From: Deinococcus murrayi DSM 11303 | GTDB lineage: Bacteria; Deinococcota; Deinococci; Deinococcales; Deinococcaceae | Direction: 5' to 3' | Assembly: GCF_000482805.1 (NCBI RefSeq) | Contig: NZ_AXWT01000001.1 | Location: forward strand, 18,966 to 82,965 | DNA: 64,000 bases | Shown: one piece after another, positions 32,308 to 40,923 of the stretch | How the letters are laid out: every line of letters begins with the position of its first letter | Position numbering within the stretch: the first letter of the stretch is position 1 | Translations under genes and position numbers: made by a program | The notes under the pieces: model-generated | What the model was told of the DNA's origin: nothing | The model's database searches: none | The model's input: only the letters and a program-made list of their open reading frames with translations

Positions 32308-33621
32308 CTATGTGGCCTCTTCCTGCTCGGGTAGGCCCAACTTCTCGCGCAGAGTGCGTTCCAGGTTGGGGTCATGGGTGATGGCACCCGCGTTCATCAG
32401 GCTGCCCACCTGGGTAATCAGCTCCTGAAGGGCCGCGCTGCTCAGCCCACCGTGCTCCAGCCGGGGCCAGAGTTCAGGCGGCACCCCGTTGACCCGCATC
32501 AGGTTCCCGACGGCGAAGCGGTTGATTACCTCGGCGATGCCGTCGAGGATGCCGGTCCCGGCCAGCTCGAATAGCTCCGTGAGGTCGGAGCTGAGGGCCT
32601 GCGCCCCCCGACCTTCCGACCCGCCCAAAAGCAGGAAGGTGGCGAGCAGGCTGGCCGCGATGCGATGGCTGTAGCGCCGGATGATCTTGTCTGTGTCGTG
32701 GGCCCGCGTGCCGCCGGAGGTCAGCAAAGAGAACTTGTAGCCGGTGGGCAGAGCCTTGTACGTCTCCTTCCCGGTCTTTTCGTCAAACTCGGTCACCACG
32801 TACTGACTGCTGGGCATCAGAATGTAAGCCCGTTCATCTCGGCGCACGCCTGCTGCCACCTCCTCAATCACGCGCAGGGTGGCTTGCTGCTCTGGAGTGG
32901 CCGTCGGGCTGAGCAGCTCGACCGGGACCTCGACGTGCGGGATGCCCGCCAGGTCCCGCTCCACGCCCACCGCCTCGAACTCTTCCAGCCGGGATTGGAA
33001 GCGGTAGGCGCGCCGGGCGTTAACCAGCAGCGAGCGGCCCTCCGGGTGCCCCCCGGCCTCGGTCGTCCGGAAGTGCAGAGCACGCTGAATGGGGATGAAC
33101 ACTGGCCTGCCAGAAGCGCTCTGCCACAGGCCCTGAATGCCGCCGTCGCCGTCGTGCTCCCACCGGCTCAGCGTGCGCTGTGGCCGGTGAGCAAACTTGC
33201 GCCAGCCGACTCGGCCGTCCGCGTACTGGCTCCGGTAGCGAGCGTCTTGCTGGTCCGGCCCCCGGCGAATCTTGTAGACCACCTCAAAGTATGACCAACC
33301 GTGCACCAGCATGGAGAGCACCTCAGCCATGAAGCCCGGCCAGGTGTGGCTCATGTCCGCCCGGCACTCAGCCAGGAACAAGGCCCAAGCGGCGGCCTCT
33401 GGACTGTCGTCGGCGGGGGCCTCGCGCCACTTCACCCGCCGGAACATGGACTCCAGGGCCAGGAACACGCCGCCCACGATGGGGTCGCTGTCTCGGATGT
33501 CCTGATAGAGCTGCGCGGCGTACAGACCTTCTTCGGGCAGGAACTCGCGAAGCCACGAGTTCTGGGCGCCGCCAACACCGACGATACCCAGGTCTACGGA
33601 CGGCTTGTTTGGTTGGGTCAA
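32308..33621 (-). CDS. Portal protein (DUF935-like)
   Basis: 437 residues from the TTG at 33621 with AAAGGAGGTG upstream. The sequence has the DUF935/Mu gp29-like pattern: DSDPIVGGVFLALESMFRRV near the start, LVHGWSYFEVVYKI, and later the DTDKIIRRYSHRIAASLLAT stretch. Portal proteins form the dodecameric DNA entry pore of the head. Follows terminase and precedes the protease, the standard order. Confidence 0.85.
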   Translation of the reverse strand: MTQPNKPSVDLGIVGVGGAQNSWLREFLPEEGLYAAQLYQDIRDSDPIVGGVFLALESMFRRVKWREAPADDSPEAAAWALFLAECRADMSHTWPGFMAEVLSMLVHGWSYFEVVYKIRRGPDQQDARYRSQYADGRVGWRKFAHRPQRTLSRWEHDGDGGIQGLWQSASGRPVFIPIQRALHFRTTEAGGHPEGRSLLVNARRAYRFQSRLEEFEAVGVERDLAGIPHVEVPVELLSPTATPEQQATLRVIEEVAAGVRRDERAYILMPSSQYVVTEFDEKTGKETYKALPTGYKFSLLTSGGTRAHDTDKIIRRYSHRIAASLLATFLLLGGSEGRGAQALSSDLTELFELAGTGILDGIAEVINRFAVGNLMRVNGVPPELWPRLEHGGLSSAALQELITQVGSLMNAGAITHDPNLERTLREKLGLPEQEEAT

Positions 33622-33637
33622 GGGTAAGCACCTCCTT

Positions 33638-35296
33638 TCAGCGCCGGAACATGCTGGGCTTTTGGCCGCCGATGCCAGCCAGACCGGTCAAGGCCGTGGG
33701 TTGAGCGTTGTTCTTCTCCTGGGCCTTCAGCCAGGCCCGCCGCTTCTGCTTGAGCCGCTGCAGGGCCTGAGTCGTGGGGTCGATCTGGTCGTCGTTCGCG
33801 CCGTTTGGGAACTGCGCCCACTCCGGCAGGTACTCGCTGGACACCCACGCCGCGAGGCTGGGGTGCGGCAGGTAGACGTTCCCGGCCTGGATGGTGCTGC
33901 TCTCGGCTGACACGCGGGACTGCTTGCTGCCCTCAGGTTCATAGGCAATCAGCCCAGGCACCGTGCTGCGCAGGTCGCTGATGATGGCCGGACCGTTGGC
34001 CTTGTCTTCGATCAGGTGTTCGGGAATGCTCGCGTGCACCTCGGCGAACGCGAGCAGCGCGGCTTTGGACTTCACATAGTCCCAACGACCCCGCACCTGA
34101 TCGAGGAGGAAACTCTCGGCCCCCTTGCTGCCCCAGGCCTGGCCCACTACGAAGTCGGAATCCTTCTTGTCCTTGAAGGCGAAGTCCCAGCTTGTAAGGG
34201 TAAAGTCGAAGGTCTCCGGCGTGGGCACGACCACAGCGTCCACTTCGGTCACGCTGCCGTCTTCCGCCACCACCTTCAGGCGCAGAGGCGGGAGGCTCGG
34301 AATCAGGTGCGCGGGCGCATGGTAGCGCCACCACCAGCTCTTCACGATGCCGCCGCCCACCGGCACAGGCCGCTGCTGGAGCTGCCCAGCCACCCCGAAG
34401 CTGCCGAGGTCAAGCGCCGCTTGTTGGTAATCTTGCTCGTCGCGGAACTCCGGAAACAGCAACTCGCCAGGCTCAGTGCGGGGGTCTTCCCAGATTGAAG
34501 TCCGGGTGTGATGCTCAGGCTCGTACTTCTCTGGCAGCCGCAGGATTTCCCAGCCGCCTTTGCGCTCTAGGTGGCCGGTGAGGTCTTCCTCGTGCAGGCG
34601 CTGCATGATCACGATCTGCACGTACCGCTTCGGGTCCGCACCGCGCCGGGAGAGGCTCTGGTCATAGGCATTGTTGATCGTGCGGCGGTGAGCACGGCTG
34701 TCTATCTCAGCCGCGTTGTTCGGGTCGTCGATCAGGAGGATATTGCCGCGGGCACCGGTCGCGGACGTGATGGGTTTGACCAGTCGCCTCCCCCGCGCCG
34801 TGGTATCGAACTGGCTCTTGCTGTTCTGGTCACGCGTAAGCTGCACGCGCTCGCCGTAGCGCTCCTGATACTCCGGCGACTCCACGAGGCGACGCATAGC
34901 CATGCTGTCGCGTAGGCTCAGACTCTCATTAAATGCCACGGCGAGGAAGCGCTCACCCGGGTCCAGCTCGGCCCACACCCACGCGGGGAAGAAGACGTTA
35001 CAGAGCGAAGACTTCATGGTGCCCGGCGGGACGTTGATAATCAGGCGCTTGATCTCGCGCCGCGCCGCTGCTTCGAGGTGCAGGCACATGGCGTCGAGCG
35101 CCCACCCCCAAGCGAGAGGTGTGCCGGGTTCGAGCACGTCCCAGAACTCGTGGACGAACTCGCGCAGGGTCAAGGGGCGCCGCTCTTTCGGCGCAGGCAG
35201 GTCGCCGCGCTCGGCGAGTTCCCGCTCGGCCAGCTCCGCGAAGATCACGTCATCGTTGAGCCAATCCGGCCAGTCGTCACGCTTTCGCCGTGCCAC
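33638..35296 (-). CDS. Terminase large subunit
   Basis: 552 residues. Walker A is NVPPGTMKS and Walker B is NILLIDDP; the C-terminal nuclease has WDFAFKD and the later Asp pair NDDQIDP. It packages DNA using ATP and cuts the concatemer. Starts with GTG at 35296, overlapping the small-subunit gene by 20 bp. The length and motif spacing are normal for the family. Confidence 0.92.
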   Translation of the reverse strand: MARRKRDDWPDWLNDDVIFAELAERELAERGDLPAPKERRPLTLREFVHEFWDVLEPGTPLAWGWALDAMCLHLEAAARREIKRLIINVPPGTMKSSLCNVFFPAWVWAELDPGERFLAVAFNESLSLRDSMAMRRLVESPEYQERYGERVQLTRDQNSKSQFDTTARGRRLVKPITSATGARGNILLIDDPNNAAEIDSRAHRRTINNAYDQSLSRRGADPKRYVQIVIMQRLHEEDLTGHLERKGGWEILRLPEKYEPEHHTRTSIWEDPRTEPGELLFPEFRDEQDYQQAALDLGSFGVAGQLQQRPVPVGGGIVKSWWWRYHAPAHLIPSLPPLRLKVVAEDGSVTEVDAVVVPTPETFDFTLTSWDFAFKDKKDSDFVVGQAWGSKGAESFLLDQVRGRWDYVKSKAALLAFAEVHASIPEHLIEDKANGPAIISDLRSTVPGLIAYEPEGSKQSRVSAESSTIQAGNVYLPHPSLAAWVSSEYLPEWAQFPNGANDDQIDPTTQALQRLKQKRRAWLKAQEKNNAQPTALTGLAGIGGQKPSMFRR

Positions 35297-35843
35297 GCGC
35301 TTGCCGCCTCCGCTCCAGCAGCTCCAGCAGTTGGTCGCTCGTGAGATTCTTCAGGTCCGCCGGGCTGCGCAGGTCCTCCAACCGCACGGTGAACTCCTCC
35401 ATACCCCGCGCCTGCCGCTCCAGTTGCGCTCCAGCCGTAGCCAGCCGCGCCACCTCAAAGGGACTCATCTCCTCGGCCTTGAGATGGGCCATGCCCCGGA
35501 CTGAGAGGGTCTGCATCGCCTTGCCAAGCTTGGCCTGCCGGACGCGCACCTCCTCCACGGTTTCAAGGTCGAGGGCGCGGACCTTGGTGTCCACACGGTG
35601 CCGGAACTCGGCACGGAGGTCGGCCCAGTCCTCCCGCGCCGAGCGGGCCTTGATTGCGTCGTAGCTCGGCGCTCCGGGTTTGTCACTCAAGGTCTTGAGT
35701 GTCACCGTGTCGTCCCCACGAATGAACTCGCGGCGGATGGCGCTCCAGTTGTGCTTGCTGGGGCGACCTCCGGCGCTTCGCGCCCCGCCGCTGCCGCTGC
35801 TTTTCGGGGTCGTCTTAGGCTTGGTGGGGGCATGCTTGGTCAT
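35277..35843 (-). CDS. Terminase small subunit-like DNA-binding protein
   Basis: 188 residues. A basic N-terminus is followed by an HTH-type segment (KTLSDKPGAPSYDAIKARSA) and a long helix, as in small terminase subunits that recognise the packaging site. Located immediately before the large subunit, with overlapping ends. The region just upstream of its start is where a cos or pac site is often found, but I see nothing decisive. Confidence 0.72.
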   Translation of the reverse strand: MTKHAPTKPKTTPKSSGSGGARSAGGRPSKHNWSAIRREFIRGDDTVTLKTLSDKPGAPSYDAIKARSAREDWADLRAEFRHRVDTKVRALDLETVEEVRVRQAKLGKAMQTLSVRGMAHLKAEEMSPFEVARLATAGAQLERQARGMEEFTVRLEDLRSPADLKNLTSDQLLELLERRRQARGTAKA

Positions 35844-36119
35844 GGGGGTTCACCTCCTTCGGTAGGGTGTCAGCATGGAGTTGCAAGTCGACCGCCGCGC
35901 ACGCTTCTGGGCTCAAGTGATTGCGTGGGTCTTGGTGCTAGCGCTTACCTGGTCACTCGTCTCGTACACGTTGCTGCAACTTATGGGGATTGAATCGAGG
36001 GTGGGTGTGCCCGATGGAGCCGTGGAGATTCTTAAGTGGGCAACGGTGGCGTCGTTCGGCTTAGCCTCGGTGTGCTTCAGTTTCTACCGAACCCTTGACC
36101 AACCGGTAGTTGGCTGGAA

Positions 36120-37217
36120 CTATGCCCGACAAGAGACGCCCTGCGGCTGTGAGAGCCAGTCCCGCACCTTCCAGACGTGATTGGTCAGGCCGATGGTCAT
36201 GGCCGGTGTGCGTTGGAGGTACAGCTGACGTCCCTTTGGGACGTCGAGCTTGCTCCGCAGAGCCCGTTGAACTCGGCACCAGTTGTAGATCCCCTGCACC
36301 AGATGAGCCAGGCTCTCCCGGTGAATCCTCAGCCTCGCGAACGCGAGGCTTTTCCTCGCCAGGTGCGGGTTCATCCGCCGTGCCGTGGCATTCTGACGCT
36401 CCACAGCCGAGGTGTTGGGCTTGTGGTACCCCAACCGCTGCAACTCCTCGTGCACGCGAACCTGAGTGCCAGCCGCGATCTCTGTGCGCACGTTCACGAC
36501 GCGCTTCCCGGAATACTCCTTGATGATCCGGACATGGGCTGCGGAACGCGGAATCCGGTAGACGGTCTTCGGGAATCGACCACGCGATCCCTGTCTGGCA
36601 GGCCGATACGGCCTGCCGAACACTTCAGGGAACAACGTCTGGTACGACAGAAACCCGTCGGTGAACAGCACGAGTCCATGTGGATCTGTCAGGCGTGCTC
36701 TGGCGTGCTTGAGGAGTGACTGGGTCAGGGCCGCAGTGCGCTCGCCGATCTCGCCCTGGATCAGGAACTTGCTGCTCGGATCGATGACGGTCGCGTCCCA
36801 TACCGCCTCTTTCTTGTGACCAACGAAGCCGTAGCGTTCGTCCGCTTGAATGCTCGTGACCTGAAGGTCACGAGCATTCAGGTCGTGGAGGTGTCGCGCG
36901 TGGCTTCCGGCAACGCGGACGATGCGCGCGACCGTGGTTCGGTGACAGCCGACCAGATGGCCCGTGGTGACGAAGCTGTTGCCGTGGGTGACATGCTCGA
37001 CGACGGCGTCGACGGTGTCCTGGGAGCAGCGGGCATTCCAGTAGGGCGTGCCTTTGAGTTCACTGAATTCCGCACTGCACACGGTGCACTTGAGGAGTCG
37101 TCGGCGGTGAGGGCCGTATCGTCTGCGGAGCTTGATGGTGCCGTGTTGTGCGTGATGCTGGGCTGGACAGGCGGGGTTCTGACAGACGAAACTTTCGAGT
37201 GGGAGTTCTTTTGACAC
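36120..37217 (-). CDS. DDE transposase (IS1/IS1595-like)
   Basis: 365 residues. The N-terminus has a zinc-ribbon pattern (CQNPAC, then CTVC at 44-47) and an HTH. The catalytic triad appears to be Asp126 (QADERYGF), Asp187 (LFTDGFL) and Glu273 (SAVERQN). The 8-bp target duplication fits IS1- or IS1595-type enzymes; the exact family would need a profile search. The C-terminal segment ends inside the terminal inverted repeat at the left. Confidence 0.88.
   Translation of the reverse strand: MSKELPLESFVCQNPACPAQHHAQHGTIKLRRRYGPHRRRLLKCTVCSAEFSELKGTPYWNARCSQDTVDAVVEHVTHGNSFVTTGHLVGCHRTTVARIVRVAGSHARHLHDLNARDLQVTSIQADERYGFVGHKKEAVWDATVIDPSSKFLIQGEIGERTAALTQSLLKHARARLTDPHGLVLFTDGFLSYQTLFPEVFGRPYRPARQGSRGRFPKTVYRIPRSAAHVRIIKEYSGKRVVNVRTEIAAGTQVRVHEELQRLGYHKPNTSAVERQNATARRMNPHLARKSLAFARLRIHRESLAHLVQGIYNWCRVQRALRSKLDVPKGRQLYLQRTPAMTIGLTNHVWKVRDWLSQPQGVSCRA
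36847..36880. repeat. Perfect 16-bp-arm palindrome inside the transposase gene
   Basis: 36847-36862 and 36865-36880 are exact inverted copies separated by 2 bp. The sequence still encodes protein (around residues 113-124, just before catalytic Asp126). The mRNA would fold into a very stable hairpin here, which could slow translation, and the DNA could extrude a cruciform. Confidence 0.85.
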
Positions 37218-37572
37218 GTCCGGGGATAGGCCCCGGACGCTCCCATTTCAGTGGTGTCGGGCATGGTTCCAGCCAACTACCGACCAACCTAACGAAGCGA
37301 GTTTCCAAAAGCGTGTGCGAGGAGCCGGAGGGCGCATGTTGTTGACTTCTCTCCTGATGCTGGCTGCTCTTGCGGTTGGGGCGGGGGCGAGGCTCCTTGC
37401 ACGGGTCCCCGGAGCATCTACGGACGCCCCTGTTGATCAAGTGGTGCTGACCTCCGTGATGCTGACCTTTGCGGCAGCGGGAATCTGGCAGGCCTTATTC
37501 GCGATTCAAACCCTGGCGGGGATCGTGTTAACCATCGTCTCCGCAGATGACCCCGCTGAGCCTATGGAGTAG

Positions 37573-38088
37573 CTATTTAGGCGTCCACCCCTGACTGAAC
37601 TCCGCGTGGCCGATGGTCCCGCGCTCGGTCATCCCGCCCCGGTCGTAGAGGCGCGTGACCTCCTCGCGCTCCATGCCGCAGCGCTGCATCACCTGTTCGG
37701 GCGTCATGCCCTCCTCGTCGATCAGGCGGCGCACGATGTCAGCCATCTTCAGGACCCCGTGCTCGCCCCGTGCCCGGTTGTGCCGGATGGTGCTGAGCAT
37801 CTGATCGCCGGTCGCGGGCGGCAGCAGCCGGGCCACCGGCACATAGCCGTCCGTCATCGCGTAGATGCGCGGGTCGGCGCTGCACGTCCAGCGGTGGAAG
37901 CCGTCCACGATCTGCCCGTCTGGGCGGGCCACGATGGGCTGCGTCCAGCCGTCCTCCATAAGGCTGGTTTTCAGCAGCTCCATCTCTGGTTTGGCGGCGT
38001 GGTTGGGGTTATACCCGTTCGCGTGGAGGTCGTCGCGATGCACCCATTCGATTACCGAGAGGGGCTGGGCGTCTCGTCCGTACTTCAT
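37573..38088 (-). CDS. ParB-like nuclease-domain protein (IbrB-like)
   Basis: 171 residues. ParB/Srx-type core: DLHANGYNPNHAAKPEMELL, then GWTQPIVARPDGQIVDGFHRW, which carries the GxxR/GFHR-type motif of this superfamily, now known in several members to bind or hydrolyse CTP or ATP. The C-terminal part is an HTH (MTPEQVMQRCGMEREEV). It is the last gene of the five-gene cassette and overlaps the PAPS-reductase-like gene by 4 nt (ATGA). IbrA/IbrB pairs have the same partner order. Confidence 0.82.
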   Translation of the reverse strand: MKYGRDAQPLSVIEWVHRDDLHANGYNPNHAAKPEMELLKTSLMEDGWTQPIVARPDGQIVDGFHRWTCSADPRIYAMTDGYVPVARLLPPATGDQMLSTIRHNRARGEHGVLKMADIVRRLIDEEGMTPEQVMQRCGMEREEVTRLYDRGGMTERGTIGHAEFSQGWTPK

Positions 38089-39410
38089 GGGGCAGCTCCT
38101 TCGAGGGCCTTCATCTCGGCCAACTCCGCGAGATAGGGGGCGAGGTCAGCGCGGTACTTCTCGTACATGCGCTGCACCTGTTCGGGCGGTCGCCTGCCGA
38201 TATTGGGCTGGCGGCGGTCCTTGAAGTTTCCACGCATGGCGATCTTGATGAAGAAGGCCCACGAGTACCCGGTCAGCGGGTGATCGGCGGTGGGCGCCAG
38301 CAGGTCCGCCGTCTTCCGGTAATGCATCCGGAGGTGGGCGCGAATCGCTTTGCTGACCTGGGCCGCTTCCTTCGGCGGAAAGTTCGCCTGCACCAGGTCG
38401 CGCAGCCAGGCCTCGTAGGTGATGCCCGGCGGCTTGGTGGGCACCCCTCCGAAAGCGTACAGCTCCGTGCGGCTGTAGCGCTTGGCGGTGGCCGCGCCGG
38501 GCACCCGGTAGACCATGCGGTCCCACAGTTCGGGTTCACACTGGTGGTACTGGTCGAGGCGCTGCATGGGTTCCTCGCCGAAGGGCGGCGCGAGGCGCTG
38601 CTGACGGGGGCCGAATCCCAGCTTGTCCATCAGGTCATAGACCCGACAGTAATCCCAACCGAACAGCTTGGGCGCAAGCCACACGTCTTCGGTGCGCCAG
38701 TCATAGATTGGGTAGGCCTTCCAGACGTTACCCGCGTGCTGGAGGTTGTTCGCCCCGCCGTAACCCCCAGTGTCCTTGACGATGTAGTTGTCCACCGCGC
38801 GGCGGCTCACGGCGGCCCGGCGGATCAGGCTCTCGTCGGCGCGGATGCCCAGGAGTTGCACCACGTTGCCCAGGGTGGGCGGGAACAGCAGGCCACTCAC
38901 CTCCGGGACGGACAGGCGGTTGGCTGGGTCACGGTAGTCGTAGCCTGGAATCTCGGTGATCGCCTCGTACGGCAGGTCCCGAATCCAGAGGTGGCGGTCC
39001 TCAGGTGCCCAGGGATACCACAGGGGCGACTCGCTGGAGCAGGCGTTGCGGTGCTTGACCGGCACGCACATCCAGCGCAGGGCTACGTCCGGGTCGGCGG
39101 CCACGCGGCGCACGTAGTCCACGTTCTCGGAGTAGATGCACTCCTCGTCCCAGAAGACGACGTCGAGCGGCGTGCGGCCCAGCTCGCGGGCTACCTCCAG
39201 GGCGAGGTTCAGCACGATGGTGCTGTCCTTGCCGCCGGAGAACGACACGCTCACGTGGTCGAAGCGCTCGAAGAGGACGCGTAGGCGCTCGCGGGCGAGA
39301 GTTAGCACGTCCTGCTCCACCACCTGCGGCTTGAGGCGGCTCTGCTTGGGGTTGTGCTGGTAGGGGCGGCCCAGCGCAGGGTGCGGGGGCGCGTACTCCG
39401 GGCCGGTCAC
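38085..39410 (-). CDS. PP-loop/PAPS reductase-like protein (IbrA-like)
   Basis: 441 residues from the GTG at 39410. The PP-loop is SFSGGKDSTIVLNLA near residue 55, followed by VVFWDEECIYSENVDYVRR. Family members adenylate or sulphurylate substrates or reduce activated sulphate; in phage and mobile DNA they accompany ParB-like proteins. The length and the C-terminal ~130-residue helical region match IbrA-type proteins rather than metabolic CysH. Coupled by GTGA and ATGA to its neighbours. Confidence 0.85.
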   Translation of the reverse strand: MTGPEYAPPHPALGRPYQHNPKQSRLKPQVVEQDVLTLARERLRVLFERFDHVSVSFSGGKDSTIVLNLALEVARELGRTPLDVVFWDEECIYSENVDYVRRVAADPDVALRWMCVPVKHRNACSSESPLWYPWAPEDRHLWIRDLPYEAITEIPGYDYRDPANRLSVPEVSGLLFPPTLGNVVQLLGIRADESLIRRAAVSRRAVDNYIVKDTGGYGGANNLQHAGNVWKAYPIYDWRTEDVWLAPKLFGWDYCRVYDLMDKLGFGPRQQRLAPPFGEEPMQRLDQYHQCEPELWDRMVYRVPGAATAKRYSRTELYAFGGVPTKPPGITYEAWLRDLVQANFPPKEAAQVSKAIRAHLRMHYRKTADLLAPTADHPLTGYSWAFFIKIAMRGNFKDRRQPNIGRRPPEQVQRMYEKYRADLAPYLAELAEMKALEGAAP

Positions 39411-40186
39411 GTCAGACCCCGCGCGGCCATGAACTGCCGCGCCGACGGGAGCACCGTGGCGGCCTCACGCACGATCTCTGGGTCGATCTCCCAGGTCTGC
39501 GCGAAGCCGTCGTCCACGTCCTTCGCGTAGGGGCGCTGCGGCCAGGGGCCGGTGCCGGTCACCCACCCGTCGCGCATGGCGTAGAAGGGTGGTAGAGACA
39601 GGCCCTCGCGCCTGACCAACTGCAAAACCGCCTCGTGGGGCCAGTCGCGCAGCGGGCTGTGGCGCAGGGTGCCGCCCCGGTTGGCGTACAGGCCGTCCTT
39701 GCCGCAGAAGTTCCCCTCGGCCTTGCGGCGGCCCAGGATCAGCACGTCGAGGGCTTTGCCCCGGAAGTAGAGGTCCTGGGCGGCGTGCTGCACCTGGCGG
39801 TACCACTTCGCATTGGTGGCCGCGTCCTGCGGGAACAGCATGGACGGGTGATCGCGCAGCCACAGGAGGCCCTGCCCGGTGTTCACCGTGCGGACCCAGC
39901 CGGGCTGGTGCTGTGCGAGCCAGGCCAGGAACGCCGGGTACTCGAGTTGGGTCAGGGCCAGCACGCCGTCGAGCACCCCGGCCCGCTGCGCAACCACCTG
40001 CAGAGCGAGGCTGTCCTTGCCGCCGCTCCACGCTATGGCCGCCCGCTTGCCCGACGTGACCTCGCGGACTTCGCGCACGGCCTCGTCGAGGAGGCGGTCG
40101 AGCTCGGCGTCGGGAAACAGGTCGGGGCGGTTCCAGGCGGCCTCCCAGGCTTCCTGGGTAGTGTTCTGCCTGCGGCCGAGGGTCAC
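39407..40186 (-). CDS. Second PP-loop ATPase (PAPS reductase-like)
   Basis: 259 residues from the GTG at 40186, chosen because it overlaps the cupin stop as GTGA. The PP-loop is IAWSGGKDSLALQVV, close to the DndC/CysH type, and LGRRKAEGNFCGKDG is the conserved downstream segment. Two different PP-loop proteins in a row suggest sequential activation and transfer steps. No neighbouring DndD/E- or restriction-like gene is seen in the cassette. Confidence 0.82.
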   Translation of the reverse strand: MTLGRRQNTTQEAWEAAWNRPDLFPDAELDRLLDEAVREVREVTSGKRAAIAWSGGKDSLALQVVAQRAGVLDGVLALTQLEYPAFLAWLAQHQPGWVRTVNTGQGLLWLRDHPSMLFPQDAATNAKWYRQVQHAAQDLYFRGKALDVLILGRRKAEGNFCGKDGLYANRGGTLRHSPLRDWPHEAVLQLVRREGLSLPPFYAMRDGWVTGTGPWPQRPYAKDVDDGFAQTWEIDPEIVREAATVLPSARQFMAARGLT

Positions 40187-40923
40187 GACTCGCGCCCCTG
40201 CATGTCGCAACTGCTCGCGTCAGGGCGGTCGTCGGTCAGAAAGATGGTCTGGGCCATCATCTTGAACCCGCTCATGCGCTCGCGGAAGGTCTCGATGGAC
40301 TCCTCCGGGTGCACGGAGTCGATCACCGCATTTGGACCGATGGCATTGAACTGGTGCGAGACGCCGCGCGGGATCTGCATGTCCACGAAGGAGCAGGGCG
40401 GCACCAGCAGGTTGTAGCGGGTGCACTGCACGCCCTGGGGCAGGTCAGGCATGTCGTCCTCGAACTGGAACGGCACGAAGGGCGTCACGCCAGGCACGTT
40501 CGTTACGATGAAGGGCGAGAGGCTACCCACCCGGATCACCGTGTCCGGGCCGGTCATCATCCGCACGAAGCGCAAACCCGTGTGTAGGTGCATCCGCGAG
40601 CAAATGCCGCGCTCTTGCACGTTGTAGAAGTCCATCAGGTAGCGGCTGGCAAAGTACCCGTCGAAGGGCTTTTCCAGCATGTACACGTCGCCTTCCTCGA
40701 ACTCCTGGGCGCGGATGATGCCGTCCTCATCGGGGGTACGGGCGGCGCGGCTGCCATGGGCAGCCCGTACGATGCGGGCAAAGGCCCACACCATTTGACC
40801 AGCCAGCTCGTCGCTGAGCTGCATGACGGGCGTAACGACGTTCCGCGCAGGGTCCATGAAGGCGGCCACGTCGTGGATTTCGTTCTCGTCGTCAGGGCGG
40901 TGCTTCATCGGCTTGGCGTTCAC
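40183..40923 (-). CDS. Cupin-fold protein
   Basis: 246 residues. Cupin motif 1 is seen as SRMHLHTGLRFV (the HxH pair is present but the usual Glu is replaced), and motif 2 as IPRGVSHQFN, giving three of the usual metal ligands. This suggests a metal-dependent enzyme or binding protein such as an oxygenase or isomerase. Start is GTG at 40923, overlapping the ParB-like gene. The substrate is unknown; being locked between two ParB-like and two PP-loop genes implies a shared pathway. Confidence 0.7.
   Translation of the reverse strand: MNAKPMKHRPDDENEIHDVAAFMDPARNVVTPVMQLSDELAGQMVWAFARIVRAAHGSRAARTPDEDGIIRAQEFEEGDVYMLEKPFDGYFASRYLMDFYNVQERGICSRMHLHTGLRFVRMMTGPDTVIRVGSLSPFIVTNVPGVTPFVPFQFEDDMPDLPQGVQCTRYNLLVPPCSFVDMQIPRGVSHQFNAIGPNAVIDSVHPEESIETFRERMSGFKMMAQTIFLTDDRPDASSCDMQGRES

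Larger units (their letters stand above)
36105..37281. mobile_element. Insertion sequence, 1177 bp, IS1/IS1595-like
   Basis: The ends match over about 27 bp: GGTAGTTGGCTGGAAC at the left (36105 onward) and its reverse complement ending at 37281, differing at one base inside the next ten. The flanks carry an exact 8-bp duplication, GACCAACC, at 36097-36104 and 37282-37289. A single transposase gene fills the element. Perfect duplication and near-perfect ends point to a recent insertion. Confidence 0.95.
35875..37572 (+). pseudogene. Small polytopic membrane protein gene split by the IS
   Basis: The frame runs from the ATG at 35875 to the TSD at 36097-36104, is cut by the IS, and resumes after 37289. 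Removing the IS and one copy of the 8-bp duplication restores one frame of 177 codons ending at 37572, with the junction reading RTLDQPNEASFQ. The intact product would have four hydrophobic helices (about 12-36, 50-70, 95-115, 130-160). No family is recognised. It faces rightward, opposite to the terminase and sulphur-cassette genes around it, and was probably dispensable cargo. Confidence 0.85.
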
